A stretch of DNA of 64,000 nt from Algibacter sp. L1A34 (GCF_009796805.1 NZ_CP047029.1:919501-983500), one strand, 5' to 3'; counted from the stretch's first letter, positions 19,416 to 27,618 are shown. Numbers and translations are program-made. The notes: a model not told the origin generated them from the sequence alone.

Positions 19416-19892
19416 TTATTTTATGTTAATAATGATTGGTAATTCAAATTCCGTTTTAACTTGTTGTCCGCGTTTAGTTGCAGGAAAAACTTGAGGCAAG
19501 CCATCTAAACTTTTATAAAGTAACGATTCAATTTCTGGAATTTCATGGTGTGTTAAGGAATCTATTTTAGCATTTCGAAGTTTTAAATCCCCAGTTTCCG
19601 AAACTCTAAAACTTAAAATAATAGTATCGCTAATATCATGAGTAACTACAATTTTTTCTTGTTTTAAAAACTCCCAAATATGCAAAGTTAAAACACTCTC
19701 GAAACAAGATTTCCTATCGGTTTTTGTTTCAATCGAATCGCACTCCGAAAAACTGGGATAAGCATCAACATCACTCCAATTAAAAGTTTGTAGTTCCTCT
19801 TTTAAAATAGCTTCTGATGATGTTTTTTTCACATTAAAATACTCGCAAGAGCAGAGCATTAAAACAGATAGAAAAACACAAATTTGTTTCAT
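19416..19892 (-). CDS. Lipoprotein with divergent TonB C-terminal-like domain
   Basis: 158 residues with lipobox LMLCSC (Cys about 16). The stretch AYPSFSECDSIETKTDRKSC followed by a C-terminal beta-rich part (ILSFRVSETGDLKLRNAK, then FPATKRGQQVKTEFELPI) parallels the C-terminal TonB-type domain of the neighbouring M56 protein at 20055-21659 (VPVFPGCEDLESNADKKAC, then MIPGEQRGKKVNVPYSLPI). The two are thus homologous over this domain. Here no membrane-spanning TonB anchor exists and the domain is tethered as a lipoprotein. It sits downstream of the M56 gene on the same strand, past a terminator. Confidence 0.75.
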   Translation of the reverse strand: MKQICVFLSVLMLCSCEYFNVKKTSSEAILKEELQTFNWSDVDAYPSFSECDSIETKTDRKSCFESVLTLHIWEFLKQEKIVVTHDISDTIILSFRVSETGDLKLRNAKIDSLTHHEIPEIESLLYKSLDGLPQVFPATKRGQQVKTEFELPIIINIK

Positions 19893-20002
19893 AGATTAAA
19901 ACTAAAGCCGAAAAGTACGATTTTTTTGGTTTTTAAACTCTTTTTGTTCAAAATAAGGCACTTAATAGCGATGTATGGCATTTTATTTCAAAAATTAGAG
20001 CA

Positions 20003-20033
20003 AAATAAAAACCGAAGCTCCCACTTCGGTTTT
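20003..20033 (-). terminator. Terminator after the M56/TonB gene
   Basis: Stem AAAACCGAAG/CTTCGGTTTT (20008-20017 with 20024-20033), 6-nt loop, T-rich tail on the minus strand. It ends 22 nt past the stop at 20055. Confidence 0.82.
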
Positions 20034-20054
20034 AAAAATAGTATTGATTTTTTT

Positions 20055-21659
20055 TTATTCCTGCACCTGAAAAACTATTGGTAATGAATAAGGTACATTT
20101 ACCTTTTTACCTCTTTGCTCTCCGGGAATCATTTTAGGTAGTGTTTTTATAACTCGAATGGCTTCTTCAGATAATGCTGGATGCGGTGCTCTTGCTCTAA
20201 CATCGACAATATCGCCTTTATTGTTTACCTTAAAAATAACATTAATGCGTTGTCTACCTTTCAACCCTAGATCATCAGCTAAATCAGTATTAAAATTTTG
20301 AACAACTAATTGTTGAACTCCTTTGGACATACACGCTTTTTTATCAGCGTTAGACTCTAAATCTTCGCAACCTGGAAACACAGGTACTTGATCGATAATT
20401 CCGAAAGGTATTTCAACATCATTTAAAACATCAGCAAAAAACGGATCATTAAATCCATCTTCACTAGTTAAAATTAATAAACCTTTTAAGGCTTTTGTTT
20501 CCGCTTCGCTAACTTCACCTTTAGCCTGAATTTGCTCAAAGACATAAGAAATTTTTTCGGTTAGTTTGGTTTCATCTTTATTTGCTATAAATTCTTGCAC
20601 ATCATTTACCAACGAACTACTTAACCCAGAACCTTTAACAGTTTGAAGTAAAAGATCTAGTCCTTTTTCTTCCTGATCACTAATATCACCTTGAATTTGT
20701 ATTTGATATTTTACTTCGTTAACTGTTTTAACTAACTCTGTTTCTTGATTATTGTCAGGACTAATTAATTCGGGCACTTCTTTCTCTCCAGTATTATCAG
20801 CACACGAGGTATAAACCAGCATACCGAAAACCATAGGAACTAACAGTGCATACTTAAATAAATAAACTTGTTTTGATTTTGATTTTTGTAACATAACGAT
20901 TCGTTTTTTGATTAATGATTGATTAAAAAATGGATTGATGAATGATATTTTTTCGGTTTCAAAGACTTGAGCCAATAAGTTTTGATAATAAGTTGACTTC
21001 CCTTCTATTTTAGCAGCTTCAGCATCGGCGATAAACTCGTGCAGTTCTGTTATTCTATTTTGATAAATATAAATTAATGGATTAAACCAAAATAAAACAC
21101 GCAACAACTCAAAACACATTAAATCTAAACTATGCCATTGCTTTACATGTATCTCTTCATGTTTTAAAATGATTTCTTTTTCATCTTTATTAAGTATTTC
21201 ACCTAAAAAAATGTATTTAAAAAATGAAAACGAAGCACTACTGTTTAAAAGTTTAACGATAATAAATTGGTCTTTATACTCCTTAGGATTTGAGTGAATT
21301 AACCTTACAAGTTTACTCAGCTTATAGATAAACAATAACACCACTACTCCAACACCAACATAAAATATTAATTCTAAAACAGAAAAGCTAGAAGGTAAAA
21401 TGGTTTCATTTATTTGTTCGGCTTTAACATTTGCTTGTGTTTGCCCTAAAATAACTGCAGGTAACCTAATGATATAATTTTCTGGAACAACATTTTTGAA
21501 ACTTTCAATCTTCACCAAAGGGAGTACTAACGATATTAATGCTGTAGCTAATAAATAGAATCTATTCCAGTTAAAAAAGGTTTCTTTCTTTAAGAATACA
21601 TCGTAAATTAGTAAAAAGAATACCTGAAAAGCTATAGTTTGAATGATGTGGTGTATCAT
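20055..21659 (-). CDS. BlaR1-like M56 family metallopeptidase fused to a C-terminal TonB-type domain
   Basis: 534 residues. N-terminal membrane segments (about 1-20, 35-50, 92-112) flank the zinc-protease motif HEEIH at residues 167-171, with a downstream acidic ligand region ELHEFIADAEA. Another membrane segment lies near KYALLVPMVFGMLVYTSC. An extracytoplasmic region follows and ends in an energy-transducer TonB-like domain (about 430-534, RINVIFKVNNKGDIVDV). M56 proteins of the BlaR1/MecR1 type sense an external signal and trigger loss of their BlaI repressor. It is coupled by ATGA overlap to the blaI-like gene. There is no beta-lactamase in the window and no penicillin-binding sensor domain in the protein, so the signal is unknown. 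Confidence 0.88.
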   Translation of the reverse strand: MIHHIIQTIAFQVFFLLIYDVFLKKETFFNWNRFYLLATALISLVLPLVKIESFKNVVPENYIIRLPAVILGQTQANVKAEQINETILPSSFSVLELIFYVGVGVVVLLFIYKLSKLVRLIHSNPKEYKDQFIIVKLLNSSASFSFFKYIFLGEILNKDEKEIILKHEEIHVKQWHSLDLMCFELLRVLFWFNPLIYIYQNRITELHEFIADAEAAKIEGKSTYYQNLLAQVFETEKISFINPFFNQSLIKKRIVMLQKSKSKQVYLFKYALLVPMVFGMLVYTSCADNTGEKEVPELISPDNNQETELVKTVNEVKYQIQIQGDISDQEEKGLDLLLQTVKGSGLSSSLVNDVQEFIANKDETKLTEKISYVFEQIQAKGEVSEAETKALKGLLILTSEDGFNDPFFADVLNDVEIPFGIIDQVPVFPGCEDLESNADKKACMSKGVQQLVVQNFNTDLADDLGLKGRQRINVIFKVNNKGDIVDVRARAPHPALSEEAIRVIKTLPKMIPGEQRGKKVNVPYSLPIVFQVQE

Positions 21660-22021
21660 GATTTATCCTTTTTATTAATCTCGCTTAGTATAGATTCCAG
21701 CTCATTTAAACTGATATCATTTTTCTTCATAAAGAATGACACCATACTTTTAAATGAACCTTGAAAATAATTGTCTACCAATTTATTTATAGATTGGTTA
21801 CTATAGTCTTGCTGTTTCATTAACGGAAAATATATATGGCCTTTCCCTGCTTTTTCATAATCTACAAAACCTTTACTTTCTAAAATCCGAACAATAGTTG
21901 ATACCGTATTATACGCTGGTTTTGGTTCTGGAAACTGCTCTATTATAGCTTTTACATTGGCTTTTTCGAGTTGCCAAAGTATTTGCATAATATCTTCTTC
22001 TGCTTTAGTAAGTTGTTTCAT
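21656..22021 (-). CDS. BlaI/MecI/CopY family repressor
   Basis: 121-residue winged-helix repressor. N-terminal KAEEDIMQILWQLEKANVKA and NTVSTIVRILESKGFVDYEK (recognition-helix region) match the BlaI/MecI family, followed by a dimerisation tail (about 78-121). It represses by binding dyads and is inactivated through its M56 partner, encoded immediately downstream with a 4-nt overlap. Three identical-type dyads lie 22-81 nt upstream of the start, so autoregulation is very likely. Confidence 0.92.
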   Translation of the reverse strand: MKQLTKAEEDIMQILWQLEKANVKAIIEQFPEPKPAYNTVSTIVRILESKGFVDYEKAGKGHIYFPLMKQQDYSNQSINKLVDNYFQGSFKSMVSFFMKKNDISLNELESILSEINKKDKS

Positions 22022-22042
22022 TTTTATAGAAATTATTTATTC

Positions 22043-22102
22043 AACTAAAAACTTAGTTTCACAAATATAACTAAAAACTTAGTTCAAACTAATTTTTTAG
22101 TT
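22043..22102 (-). promoter_or_regulatory. Three BlaI-type operator dyads
   Basis: AACTAAnnnnTTAGTT occurs three times, perfectly, at 22043-22058, 22069-22084 and 22087-22102. Start-to-start spacing is 26 and 18 bp. The dyads flank and overlap the candidate -7 box of the blaI-like gene and lie 60-119 nt from the divergent DUF456 gene. The dyad form fits BlaI/MecI-type operators. Confidence 0.85.
22062..22069 (-). promoter_or_regulatory. Candidate -7 box for blaI-M56 operon (TATATTTG)
   Basis: Minus-strand TATATTTG matches TAnnTTTG and sits between the first and second operator dyads. A TTTG at 22085-22088 could serve as -33, though the 15-nt spacer is short. Confidence 0.65.
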
Positions 22103-22161
22103 TAAAAATGTAACATTTGGCATGGTATTTCGTCTTATTATTATAAAACATAACACTTTAT

Positions 22162-22665
22162 ATGGATATTATTTTAATTATTATTGCATCTCTTTTTATA
22201 ATACTAGGTATTATTGGCAGTTTTTTACCAGTTTTACCCGGGCCAGTAACAAGTTGGTTTGGGCTTTTAATAGCACATTTTACAGATGCTGTGCCTATGA
22301 ACAAATCCTTTTTAATTATAACTTTACTTATTGCTATTGCAATCTGGGTATTAGATTACATTATTCCTGTTATAGGTACAAAACGCTTTGGAGGCACAAA
22401 ATATGGAGTAATTGGTACAACGGTAGGACTCATTGTAGGCTTAATAGCTCCTATTCCTGGAGGTATTATTATTGGCCCTTTCTTTGGAGCATTAATAGGA
22501 GAACTTATAAATAAAAATGATGCAAAAACCGCAACGAAGGCCGCATTTGGATCGTTTATAGGCTTTTTAACATCAACTTTTATAAAATTTGTTGTTGCTA
22601 TAATTTATTTAGGTCTCTTTATTGGAATACTAATTGATTATGGTAGTGCTATTTTTACTTACTAA
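22162..22665 (+). CDS. DUF456 family membrane protein
   Basis: 167 residues with four or five hydrophobic segments and Gly/Pro-rich turns: LPVLPGPVTSWFG, GTKRFGGTKYGVIGTTVGL, APIPGGIIIGPFFGALIGE. These are characteristic of DUF456 (small inner-membrane proteins of unknown role). It is divergent from the blaI-like gene, and the shared intergenic region carries the BlaI-type dyads, so it could be a co-regulated target. Confidence 0.88.
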   Translation: MDIILIIIASLFIILGIIGSFLPVLPGPVTSWFGLLIAHFTDAVPMNKSFLIITLLIAIAIWVLDYIIPVIGTKRFGGTKYGVIGTTVGLIVGLIAPIPGGIIIGPFFGALIGELINKNDAKTATKAAFGSFIGFLTSTFIKFVVAIIYLGLFIGILIDYGSAIFTY

Positions 22666-22682
22666 AGTTTTAAAATGAAGAA

Positions 22683-22711
22683 ACCCTGTGGGTCTCTCAC
22701 CTCCACAGGGT
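22683..22711. terminator. Hairpin after DUF456 gene (weak terminator)
   Basis: ACCCTGTGG pairs with CCACAGGGT (22683-22691 with 22703-22711) 18 nt past the stop. The stem is GC-rich but there is no T-run, so termination is uncertain. Confidence 0.45.
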
Positions 22712-22814
22712 CTATGTAAATTGCTATTATCAACAAAAAATTGAGGGATTAATTAATTTTCGAAGTGTTGATACATCAAAGATAAAAATATCTTTTCTTT
22801 TCAAACTGTGGGAA

Positions 22815-22835
22815 ACCCGTAACAGACTTACGGGT
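22815..22835. repeat. Small inverted repeat downstream of response regulator gene
   Basis: ACCCGTAA-CAGAC-TTACGGGT, a perfect 8-bp stem with 5-nt loop between two convergent genes. No good T-run on either strand. It may be a weak terminator for the minus-strand two-component operon; a related CTTACGGGC follows at about 22863. Confidence 0.5.
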
Positions 22836-22931
22836 AAATAATACAAATCAAGTATAATCATGCTTACGGGCACAAAAAAAAAGTAAAGTTTTATTAAAAA
22901 ACTTATAATTTTAACATTTTTGTAAGAATAA

Positions 22932-23606
22932 CTATACGAAACCTTTTTTTCTTGCTTCATTCAACAAAGTCTCGTCTTGACCGTCTTGCACTTCAAAAAT
23001 ATCTCTCAACTGTCTTTTACGTTTTTCTACTGCACTTAAAGAGATATCTAAATGAGATGCTAAGTTTTTAGTTTTTATACCTTGAGATAATAAATGAAGT
23101 ATTTTCCTGTTTTTATCATCTATTACGATATCACTAACGATGGATTTTCGAATATGATTATTAACCGTACCGCTATAAAATGGAGGATTATTAATTACCG
23201 CCTGAAACGCACTAGCTAATTCACTAGACGTTAAATCACTTTTTATTAAAAATCCTTCTGGATCTATAGTCTTTATAATATTATGAATTCTAAAAGACTC
23301 ATTAAACATGGTTAGAATAATAATTTTAGCGTCTGGCAGCACTTTTCTAGCATACTCAGCTAAATCTTCACCAGAACTCATAATTCCATCTTTAGATGGT
23401 GGTATACTAATATCAACAAATAGCACATTATAAGGTAAACCTGCTGCAACCGCCTTATCCATATACATAATCGCTTCGTCGCAATTATTTGCAATATCTA
23501 TTTCTAATTCTTGGTTCTCTTTTTTAGTAAAAAGCAATGTGTTTTGATACCCTTCAATAATCATAGGGTGATCATCAATCATTAATAGTTTTAATTTTTC
23601 AATCAT
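22932..23606 (-). CDS. LuxR/NarL-type two-component response regulator
   Basis: 224 residues. Receiver domain: acidic pair D11/D12 (MIDDHP), phospho-acceptor D65 (VLFVDISIPP), T99 and K122 (FLIKSD). The C-terminal LuxR-type helix-turn-helix is at about 160-215 (KTKNLASHLDISLSAVEKRK). It is a DNA-binding output regulator for the sensor kinase gene, which ends 9 nt upstream. The pair forms one minus-strand unit lying just downstream of the lipoprotein gene array. Confidence 0.93.
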   Translation of the reverse strand: MIEKLKLLMIDDHPMIIEGYQNTLLFTKKENQELEIDIANNCDEAIMYMDKAVAAGLPYNVLFVDISIPPSKDGIMSSGEDLAEYARKVLPDAKIIILTMFNESFRIHNIIKTIDPEGFLIKSDLTSSELASAFQAVINNPPFYSGTVNNHIRKSIVSDIVIDDKNRKILHLLSQGIKTKNLASHLDISLSAVEKRKRQLRDIFEVQDGQDETLLNEARKKGFV

Positions 23607-23615
23607 TTTTTTTGG

Positions 23616-25448
23616 TTAAAGCATTGGCACTTCAATTACTACAGTTGTTCCTTGGTTTTTAATCGAAGTTATTTTTAATATGCCGTTAATATCGTTTATT
23701 CTTGAATTCATGTTTTTTAAACCAATACCAGACCTTGCTTTTCTTACATCATAACCTGAGCCGTTGTCTTTAATAGACAAGCAAATTACGTCATTTTTTA
23801 ATTTTAAACTAATATTTACGCTTTCAGCATTAGCATGCTTGTAAATATTATGTAATGTTTCTTGGATAATTCTGTAAACGTGTATTTTCTTTTTATTATT
23901 AACATCTTCCCAACTTATGGATTCATCATAATCTAAATTATAACTCAACCCATAGGCTAATGTTTGTGTTTCTATAAGTGTTTTAATGATATCTATAAAT
24001 CCGGAACCAGAAACAAAATCGGTATTTAACTCATGAGACACCTTTCTAATTTCATCTTCAATCGTTTTTAACTCAGTAATATATAAATCCCTAGACTTAA
24101 CAGCCTCATCACTATTATTTCTATTCAAACTATCTAAACTTAAACGTGTTCCAAATAATCGTCCCAAAACACCATCGTGAAGTTCTTGAGAAATACGCCT
24201 CTTTTCTAAATCTCTAGCTTCTTCTATACTTTCATTTTGAGAAAGCATTAAGTTATAAATTTCCTCATTTGTTTCTTGTTGCTTTTGAACAAACTTCAAT
24301 TCAATATTTTTATTTCTTTGAGTTATTACGAGATATAATAAAAAAGAAGAAATCACGACAACAACCGAAATAATAAATAACCACATACGTTCTTTTGTAA
24401 GCTGGATATTTTCTTTCTCTTTCTGACCTGTTTCAAAACGGATTCTTGCAAATCTATTTCGAATGTTACGTTCATTTTTTTGTAGACTATCACTCAATTT
24501 AATATAAGCATTGAAGTATTCTACGGCCTTGTGATCTTCTTCTATTTTAGACAGTAAGAGTAAGGATTTTAATAAATCGTCTGTGTAGTATTTTTCTGAA
24601 ATATTTTTTGCCTTATAAGCGTAATATTTAGCAGAATCAATATTTCTTTTATTATCGAAGTAATATTCTGACAAATGCTGGTTGATAATTATAGAATAGT
24701 AATCGTCTTTACCTACGCTATTACTAACTTTTAAGGCTTTGAGGTATAACCCAGGAAGTTCTCTCAAGTTACCCGAAAGAAATCGTGTATGCGCATAATT
24801 ATCAAGCACTAATGAAAATATCCGTGGACGTTCTTTAACAAGATCCTTATTGGATAAAATTTCACTATAATAATTTAGTGCTAGGTTATACTGCTTATTC
24901 TTTTTATAAGTATTGGCTAAGTTGTTTTTAGAAGCATCAATACTGCTTTTAACATTTAACCTATATTTTAATTCGAGTGCTTTTTTATTGTATTCTATTG
25001 ATTCATCAAATTCATCGAGTTCTTTAAAAACAATACCTAAATTATTATAAATATAAGACTTTACTTCTGTAACCGATCTGGTTTCATAAAGAGGCTCTAA
25101 TAAAGCTATAGCTTCAAAACTAGCAACCTCACTCCCTATAAAATCCTTTTCATTTTTTAATATAACAGCAATACCATAAATAGTACGCGCTAATTTAAAA
25201 TTGTTACCTAAGCTCCGATATATTTTTTCAGCTTTTTGGTAGTAAAAGTATGCACTATCGGCGTAGGTCGTGCTCTTTCTAAATGTATGCGCTATTAAAT
25301 AATGGGTATCCGCTATTAAAGAAGAGTCTTGTTTTTTAATATTAAAAACGGTTTTCTTTAAGGAATCTATTTCTAAAAATGCATCTTCCTGCTGGCAAAA
25401 GGAAAAATTACAGATAAATAATATTATAAATATACTGAGTCTCAACAA
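23616..25448 (-). CDS. Tetratricopeptide-repeat sensor histidine kinase (HisKA_3 type)
   Basis: 610 residues: signal peptide (about 1-18, ending FSFCQQ), a periplasmic TPR-rich sensor region (about 40-330), coiled segment, one membrane helix (about 355-377), then a cytoplasmic kinase. The HisKA_3 phospho-acceptor is H424 in RRISQELHDGVLG, with N534 in ETLHNIYKHA and ATP-lid motifs DNGSGYD (561) and GIGLKNM. It would phosphorylate the regulator encoded next. The frame begins with TTG at 25448; no in-frame ATG precedes the signal peptide. An out-of-frame ATG 8 nt upstream opens a four-codon frame that ends across this start. The periplasmic TPR region is the likely sensing or protein-binding part. 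Confidence 0.92.
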   Translation of the reverse strand: MLRLSIFIILFICNFSFCQQEDAFLEIDSLKKTVFNIKKQDSSLIADTHYLIAHTFRKSTTYADSAYFYYQKAEKIYRSLGNNFKLARTIYGIAVILKNEKDFIGSEVASFEAIALLEPLYETRSVTEVKSYIYNNLGIVFKELDEFDESIEYNKKALELKYRLNVKSSIDASKNNLANTYKKNKQYNLALNYYSEILSNKDLVKERPRIFSLVLDNYAHTRFLSGNLRELPGLYLKALKVSNSVGKDDYYSIIINQHLSEYYFDNKRNIDSAKYYAYKAKNISEKYYTDDLLKSLLLLSKIEEDHKAVEYFNAYIKLSDSLQKNERNIRNRFARIRFETGQKEKENIQLTKERMWLFIISVVVVISSFLLYLVITQRNKNIELKFVQKQQETNEEIYNLMLSQNESIEEARDLEKRRISQELHDGVLGRLFGTRLSLDSLNRNNSDEAVKSRDLYITELKTIEDEIRKVSHELNTDFVSGSGFIDIIKTLIETQTLAYGLSYNLDYDESISWEDVNNKKKIHVYRIIQETLHNIYKHANAESVNISLKLKNDVICLSIKDNGSGYDVRKARSGIGLKNMNSRINDINGILKITSIKNQGTTVVIEVPML

Positions 25449-25469
25449 TAATGCATTTTATGATTACTT

Positions 25470-25477
25470 CAAATGTA
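25470..25477 (-). promoter_or_regulatory. Candidate -7 box for sensor kinase gene (TACATTTG)
   Basis: Minus-strand TACATTTG matches TAnnTTTG, 22 nt before the TTG start and 36 nt after the last array gene. It suggests the kinase can be transcribed apart from the array. No clear -33. Confidence 0.5.
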
Positions 25478-25512
25478 TTATTATTTTCTTAGTTGATTAA
25501 ATTTTTAACTAG

Positions 25513-25656
25513 TTATTCGTCTATGTCTCCGCCTGTATCGTTAACTTCTGTTTCATTCCCTGCTAATAAACTATCGTCGTTTAAGTCCTGCTCTGTGCAT
25601 GATGTGAATATGGTAACTAATAAGGCTAGTATGAAGGTGATTTTTAATGCTTTCAT
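25513..25656 (-). CDS. Small acidic lipoprotein, array copy 12 (short C-terminus)
   Basis: 47 residues: MKALKITF start, hydrophobic core, lipobox TIFTSC with Cys20, then an acidic mature part ending NDTGGDIDE. It lacks the second TGGDIDE unit (24 bp) that all other copies have. It is last in the direction of transcription, 64 nt before the kinase gene. Gly codon variant GGA, Ala codon GCC. Confidence 0.85.
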   Translation of the reverse strand: MKALKITFILALLVTIFTSCTEQDLNDDSLLAGNETEVNDTGGDIDE

Positions 25657-25701
25657 TTGTATGTGTTTTTAAGGTGAATTGTATTATTTGTTTCTAATGT
25701 T

Positions 25702-25869
25702 TTACTCGTCGATATCGCCGCCTGTAAATTCGTCTATGTCGCCGCCTGTATCGTTAACTTCTGTTTCATTCCCTGCTAATAAACTATCGTCGTTTAAGTC
25801 CTGCTCTGTGCATGATGTGAATATGGTAACTAATAAAGCTAGTATGAAGGTGATTTTTAATGCTTTCAT
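25702..25869 (-). CDS. Small acidic lipoprotein, array copy 11
   Basis: 55 residues. Signal peptide with lipobox TIFTSC (Cys20), then a 36-residue mature peptide with 13 acidic and no basic residues, ending in two TGGDIDE units separated by Phe. Codon variants GGC (Gly) and GCT (Ala). Confidence 0.85.
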   Translation of the reverse strand: MKALKITFILALLVTIFTSCTEQDLNDDSLLAGNETEVNDTGGDIDEFTGGDIDE

Positions 25870-25914
25870 TTGTATGTGTTTTTAAGGTGAATTGTATTAT
25901 TTGTTTCTAATGTT

Positions 25915-26082
25915 TTACTCGTCGATATCGCCGCCTGTAAATTCGTCTATGTCTCCGCCTGTATCGTTAACTTCTGTTTCATTCCCTGCTAATAAACTAT
26001 CGTCGTTTAAGTCCTGCTCTGTGCATGATGTGAATATGGTAACTAATAAGGCTAGTATGAAGGTGATTTTTAATGCTTTCAT
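25915..26082 (-). CDS. Small acidic lipoprotein, array copy 10
   Basis: Same 55-residue protein as copy 11. Codon variants GGA (Gly) and GCC (Ala). It is the last transcribed member of the second GCT/GCC/GGA three-unit block. Confidence 0.85.
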   Translation of the reverse strand: MKALKITFILALLVTIFTSCTEQDLNDDSLLAGNETEVNDTGGDIDEFTGGDIDE

Positions 26083-26127
26083 TTGTATGTGTTTTTAAGG
26101 TGAATTGTATTATTTGTTTCTAATGTT

Positions 26128-26295
26128 TTACTCGTCGATATCGCCGCCTGTAAATTCGTCTATGTCGCCGCCTGTATCGTTAACTTCTGTTTCATTCCCT
26201 GCTAATAAACTATCGTCGTTTAAGTCCTGCTCTGTGCATGATGTGAATATGGTAACTAATAAGGCTAGTATGAAGGTGATTTTTAATGCTTTCAT
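26128..26295 (-). CDS. Small acidic lipoprotein, array copy 9
   Basis: Same 55-residue protein. Codon variants GGC (Gly) and GCC (Ala). Confidence 0.85.
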   Translation of the reverse strand: MKALKITFILALLVTIFTSCTEQDLNDDSLLAGNETEVNDTGGDIDEFTGGDIDE

Positions 26296-26340
26296 TTGTA
26301 TGTGTTTTTAAGGTGAATTGTATTATTTGTTTCTAATGTT

Positions 26341-26508
26341 TTACTCGTCGATATCGCCGCCTGTAAATTCGTCTATGTCGCCGCCTGTATCGTTAACTTC
26401 TGTTTCATTCCCTGCTAATAAACTATCGTCGTTTAAGTCCTGCTCTGTGCATGATGTGAATATGGTAACTAATAAAGCTAGTATGAAGGTGATTTTTAAT
26501 GCTTTCAT
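26341..26508 (-). CDS. Small acidic lipoprotein, array copy 8
   Basis: Same 55-residue protein. Codon variants GGC (Gly) and GCT (Ala). Confidence 0.85.
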   Translation of the reverse strand: MKALKITFILALLVTIFTSCTEQDLNDDSLLAGNETEVNDTGGDIDEFTGGDIDE

Positions 26509-26553
26509 TTGTATGTGTTTTTAAGGTGAATTGTATTATTTGTTTCTAATGTT

Positions 26554-26721
26554 TTACTCGTCGATATCGCCGCCTGTAAATTCGTCTATGTCTCCGCCTG
26601 TATCGTTAACTTCTGTTTCATTCCCTGCTAATAAACTATCGTCGTTTAAGTCCTGCTCTGTGCATGATGTGAATATGGTAACTAATAAGGCTAGTATGAA
26701 GGTGATTTTTAATGCTTTCAT
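26554..26721 (-). CDS. Small acidic lipoprotein, array copy 7
   Basis: Same 55-residue protein. Codon variants GGA (Gly) and GCC (Ala), as in copy 10, three units further on. Confidence 0.85.
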   Translation of the reverse strand: MKALKITFILALLVTIFTSCTEQDLNDDSLLAGNETEVNDTGGDIDEFTGGDIDE

Positions 26722-26766
26722 TTGTATGTGTTTTTAAGGTGAATTGTATTATTTGTTTCTAATGTT

Positions 26767-26934
26767 TTACTCGTCGATATCGCCGCCTGTAAATTCGTCT
26801 ATGTCGCCGCCTGTATCGTTAACTTCTGTTTCATTCCCTGCTAATAAACTATCGTCGTTTAAGTCCTGCTCTGTGCATGATGTGAATATGGTAACTAATA
26901 AGGCTAGTATGAAGGTGATTTTTAATGCTTTCAT
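26767..26934 (-). CDS. Small acidic lipoprotein, array copy 6
   Basis: Same 55-residue protein. Codon variants GGC (Gly) and GCC (Ala), as in copy 9. Confidence 0.85.
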   Translation of the reverse strand: MKALKITFILALLVTIFTSCTEQDLNDDSLLAGNETEVNDTGGDIDEFTGGDIDE

Positions 26935-26979
26935 TTGTATGTGTTTTTAAGGTGAATTGTATTATTTGTTTCTAATGTT

Positions 26980-27147
26980 TTACTCGTCGATATCGCCGCC
27001 TGTAAATTCGTCTATGTCGCCGCCTGTATCGTTAACTTCTGTTTCATTCCCTGCTAATAAACTATCGTCGTTTAAGTCCTGCTCTGTGCATGATGTGAAT
27101 ATGGTAACTAATAAAGCTAGTATGAAGGTGATTTTTAATGCTTTCAT
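26980..27147 (-). CDS. Small acidic lipoprotein, array copy 5
   Basis: Same 55-residue protein. Codon variants GGC (Gly) and GCT (Ala), as in copy 8. Confidence 0.85.
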   Translation of the reverse strand: MKALKITFILALLVTIFTSCTEQDLNDDSLLAGNETEVNDTGGDIDEFTGGDIDE

Positions 27148-27192
27148 TTGTATGTGTTTTTAAGGTGAATTGTATTATTTGTTTCTAATGTT

Positions 27193-27360
27193 TTACTCGT
27201 CGATATCGCCGCCTGTAAATTCGTCTATGTCGCCGCCTGTATCGTTAACTTCTGTTTCATTCCCTGCTAATAAACTATCGTCGTTTAAGTCCTGCTCTGT
27301 GCATGATGTGAATATGGTAACTAATAAAGCTAGTATGAAGGTGATTTTTAATGCTTTCAT
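27193..27360 (-). CDS. Small acidic lipoprotein, array copy 4
   Basis: Same 55-residue protein. Codon variants GGC (Gly) and GCT (Ala). Confidence 0.85.
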   Translation of the reverse strand: MKALKITFILALLVTIFTSCTEQDLNDDSLLAGNETEVNDTGGDIDEFTGGDIDE

Positions 27361-27405
27361 TTGTATGTGTTTTTAAGGTGAATTGTATTATTTGTTTCTA
27401 ATGTT

Positions 27406-27573
27406 TTACTCGTCGATATCGCCGCCTGTAAATTCGTCTATGTCGCCGCCTGTATCGTTAACTTCTGTTTCATTCCCTGCTAATAAACTATCGTCATTTA
27501 AGTCCTGCTCTGTGCATGATGTGAATATGGTAACTAATAAAGCTAGTATGAAGGTGATTTTTAATGCTTTCAT
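27406..27573 (-). CDS. Small acidic lipoprotein, array copy 3
   Basis: Same 55-residue protein. Codon variants GGC (Gly) and GCT (Ala), plus a private silent change (Asn26 AAT instead of AAC). Confidence 0.85.
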   Translation of the reverse strand: MKALKITFILALLVTIFTSCTEQDLNDDSLLAGNETEVNDTGGDIDEFTGGDIDE

Positions 27574-27618
27574 TTGTATGTGTTTTTAAGGTGAATTGTA
27601 TTATTTGTTTCTAATGTT

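Noticed and set aside
20055-22021. Beta-lactam resistance locus
   Set aside because: BlaI and M56 genes are present but there is no beta-lactamase and no penicillin-binding sensor domain.
22730-22960. Minus-strand 76-codon frame after the response regulator
   Set aside because: No start context or family pattern; it overlaps the end of the regulator gene and the hairpin-rich intergenic stretch.
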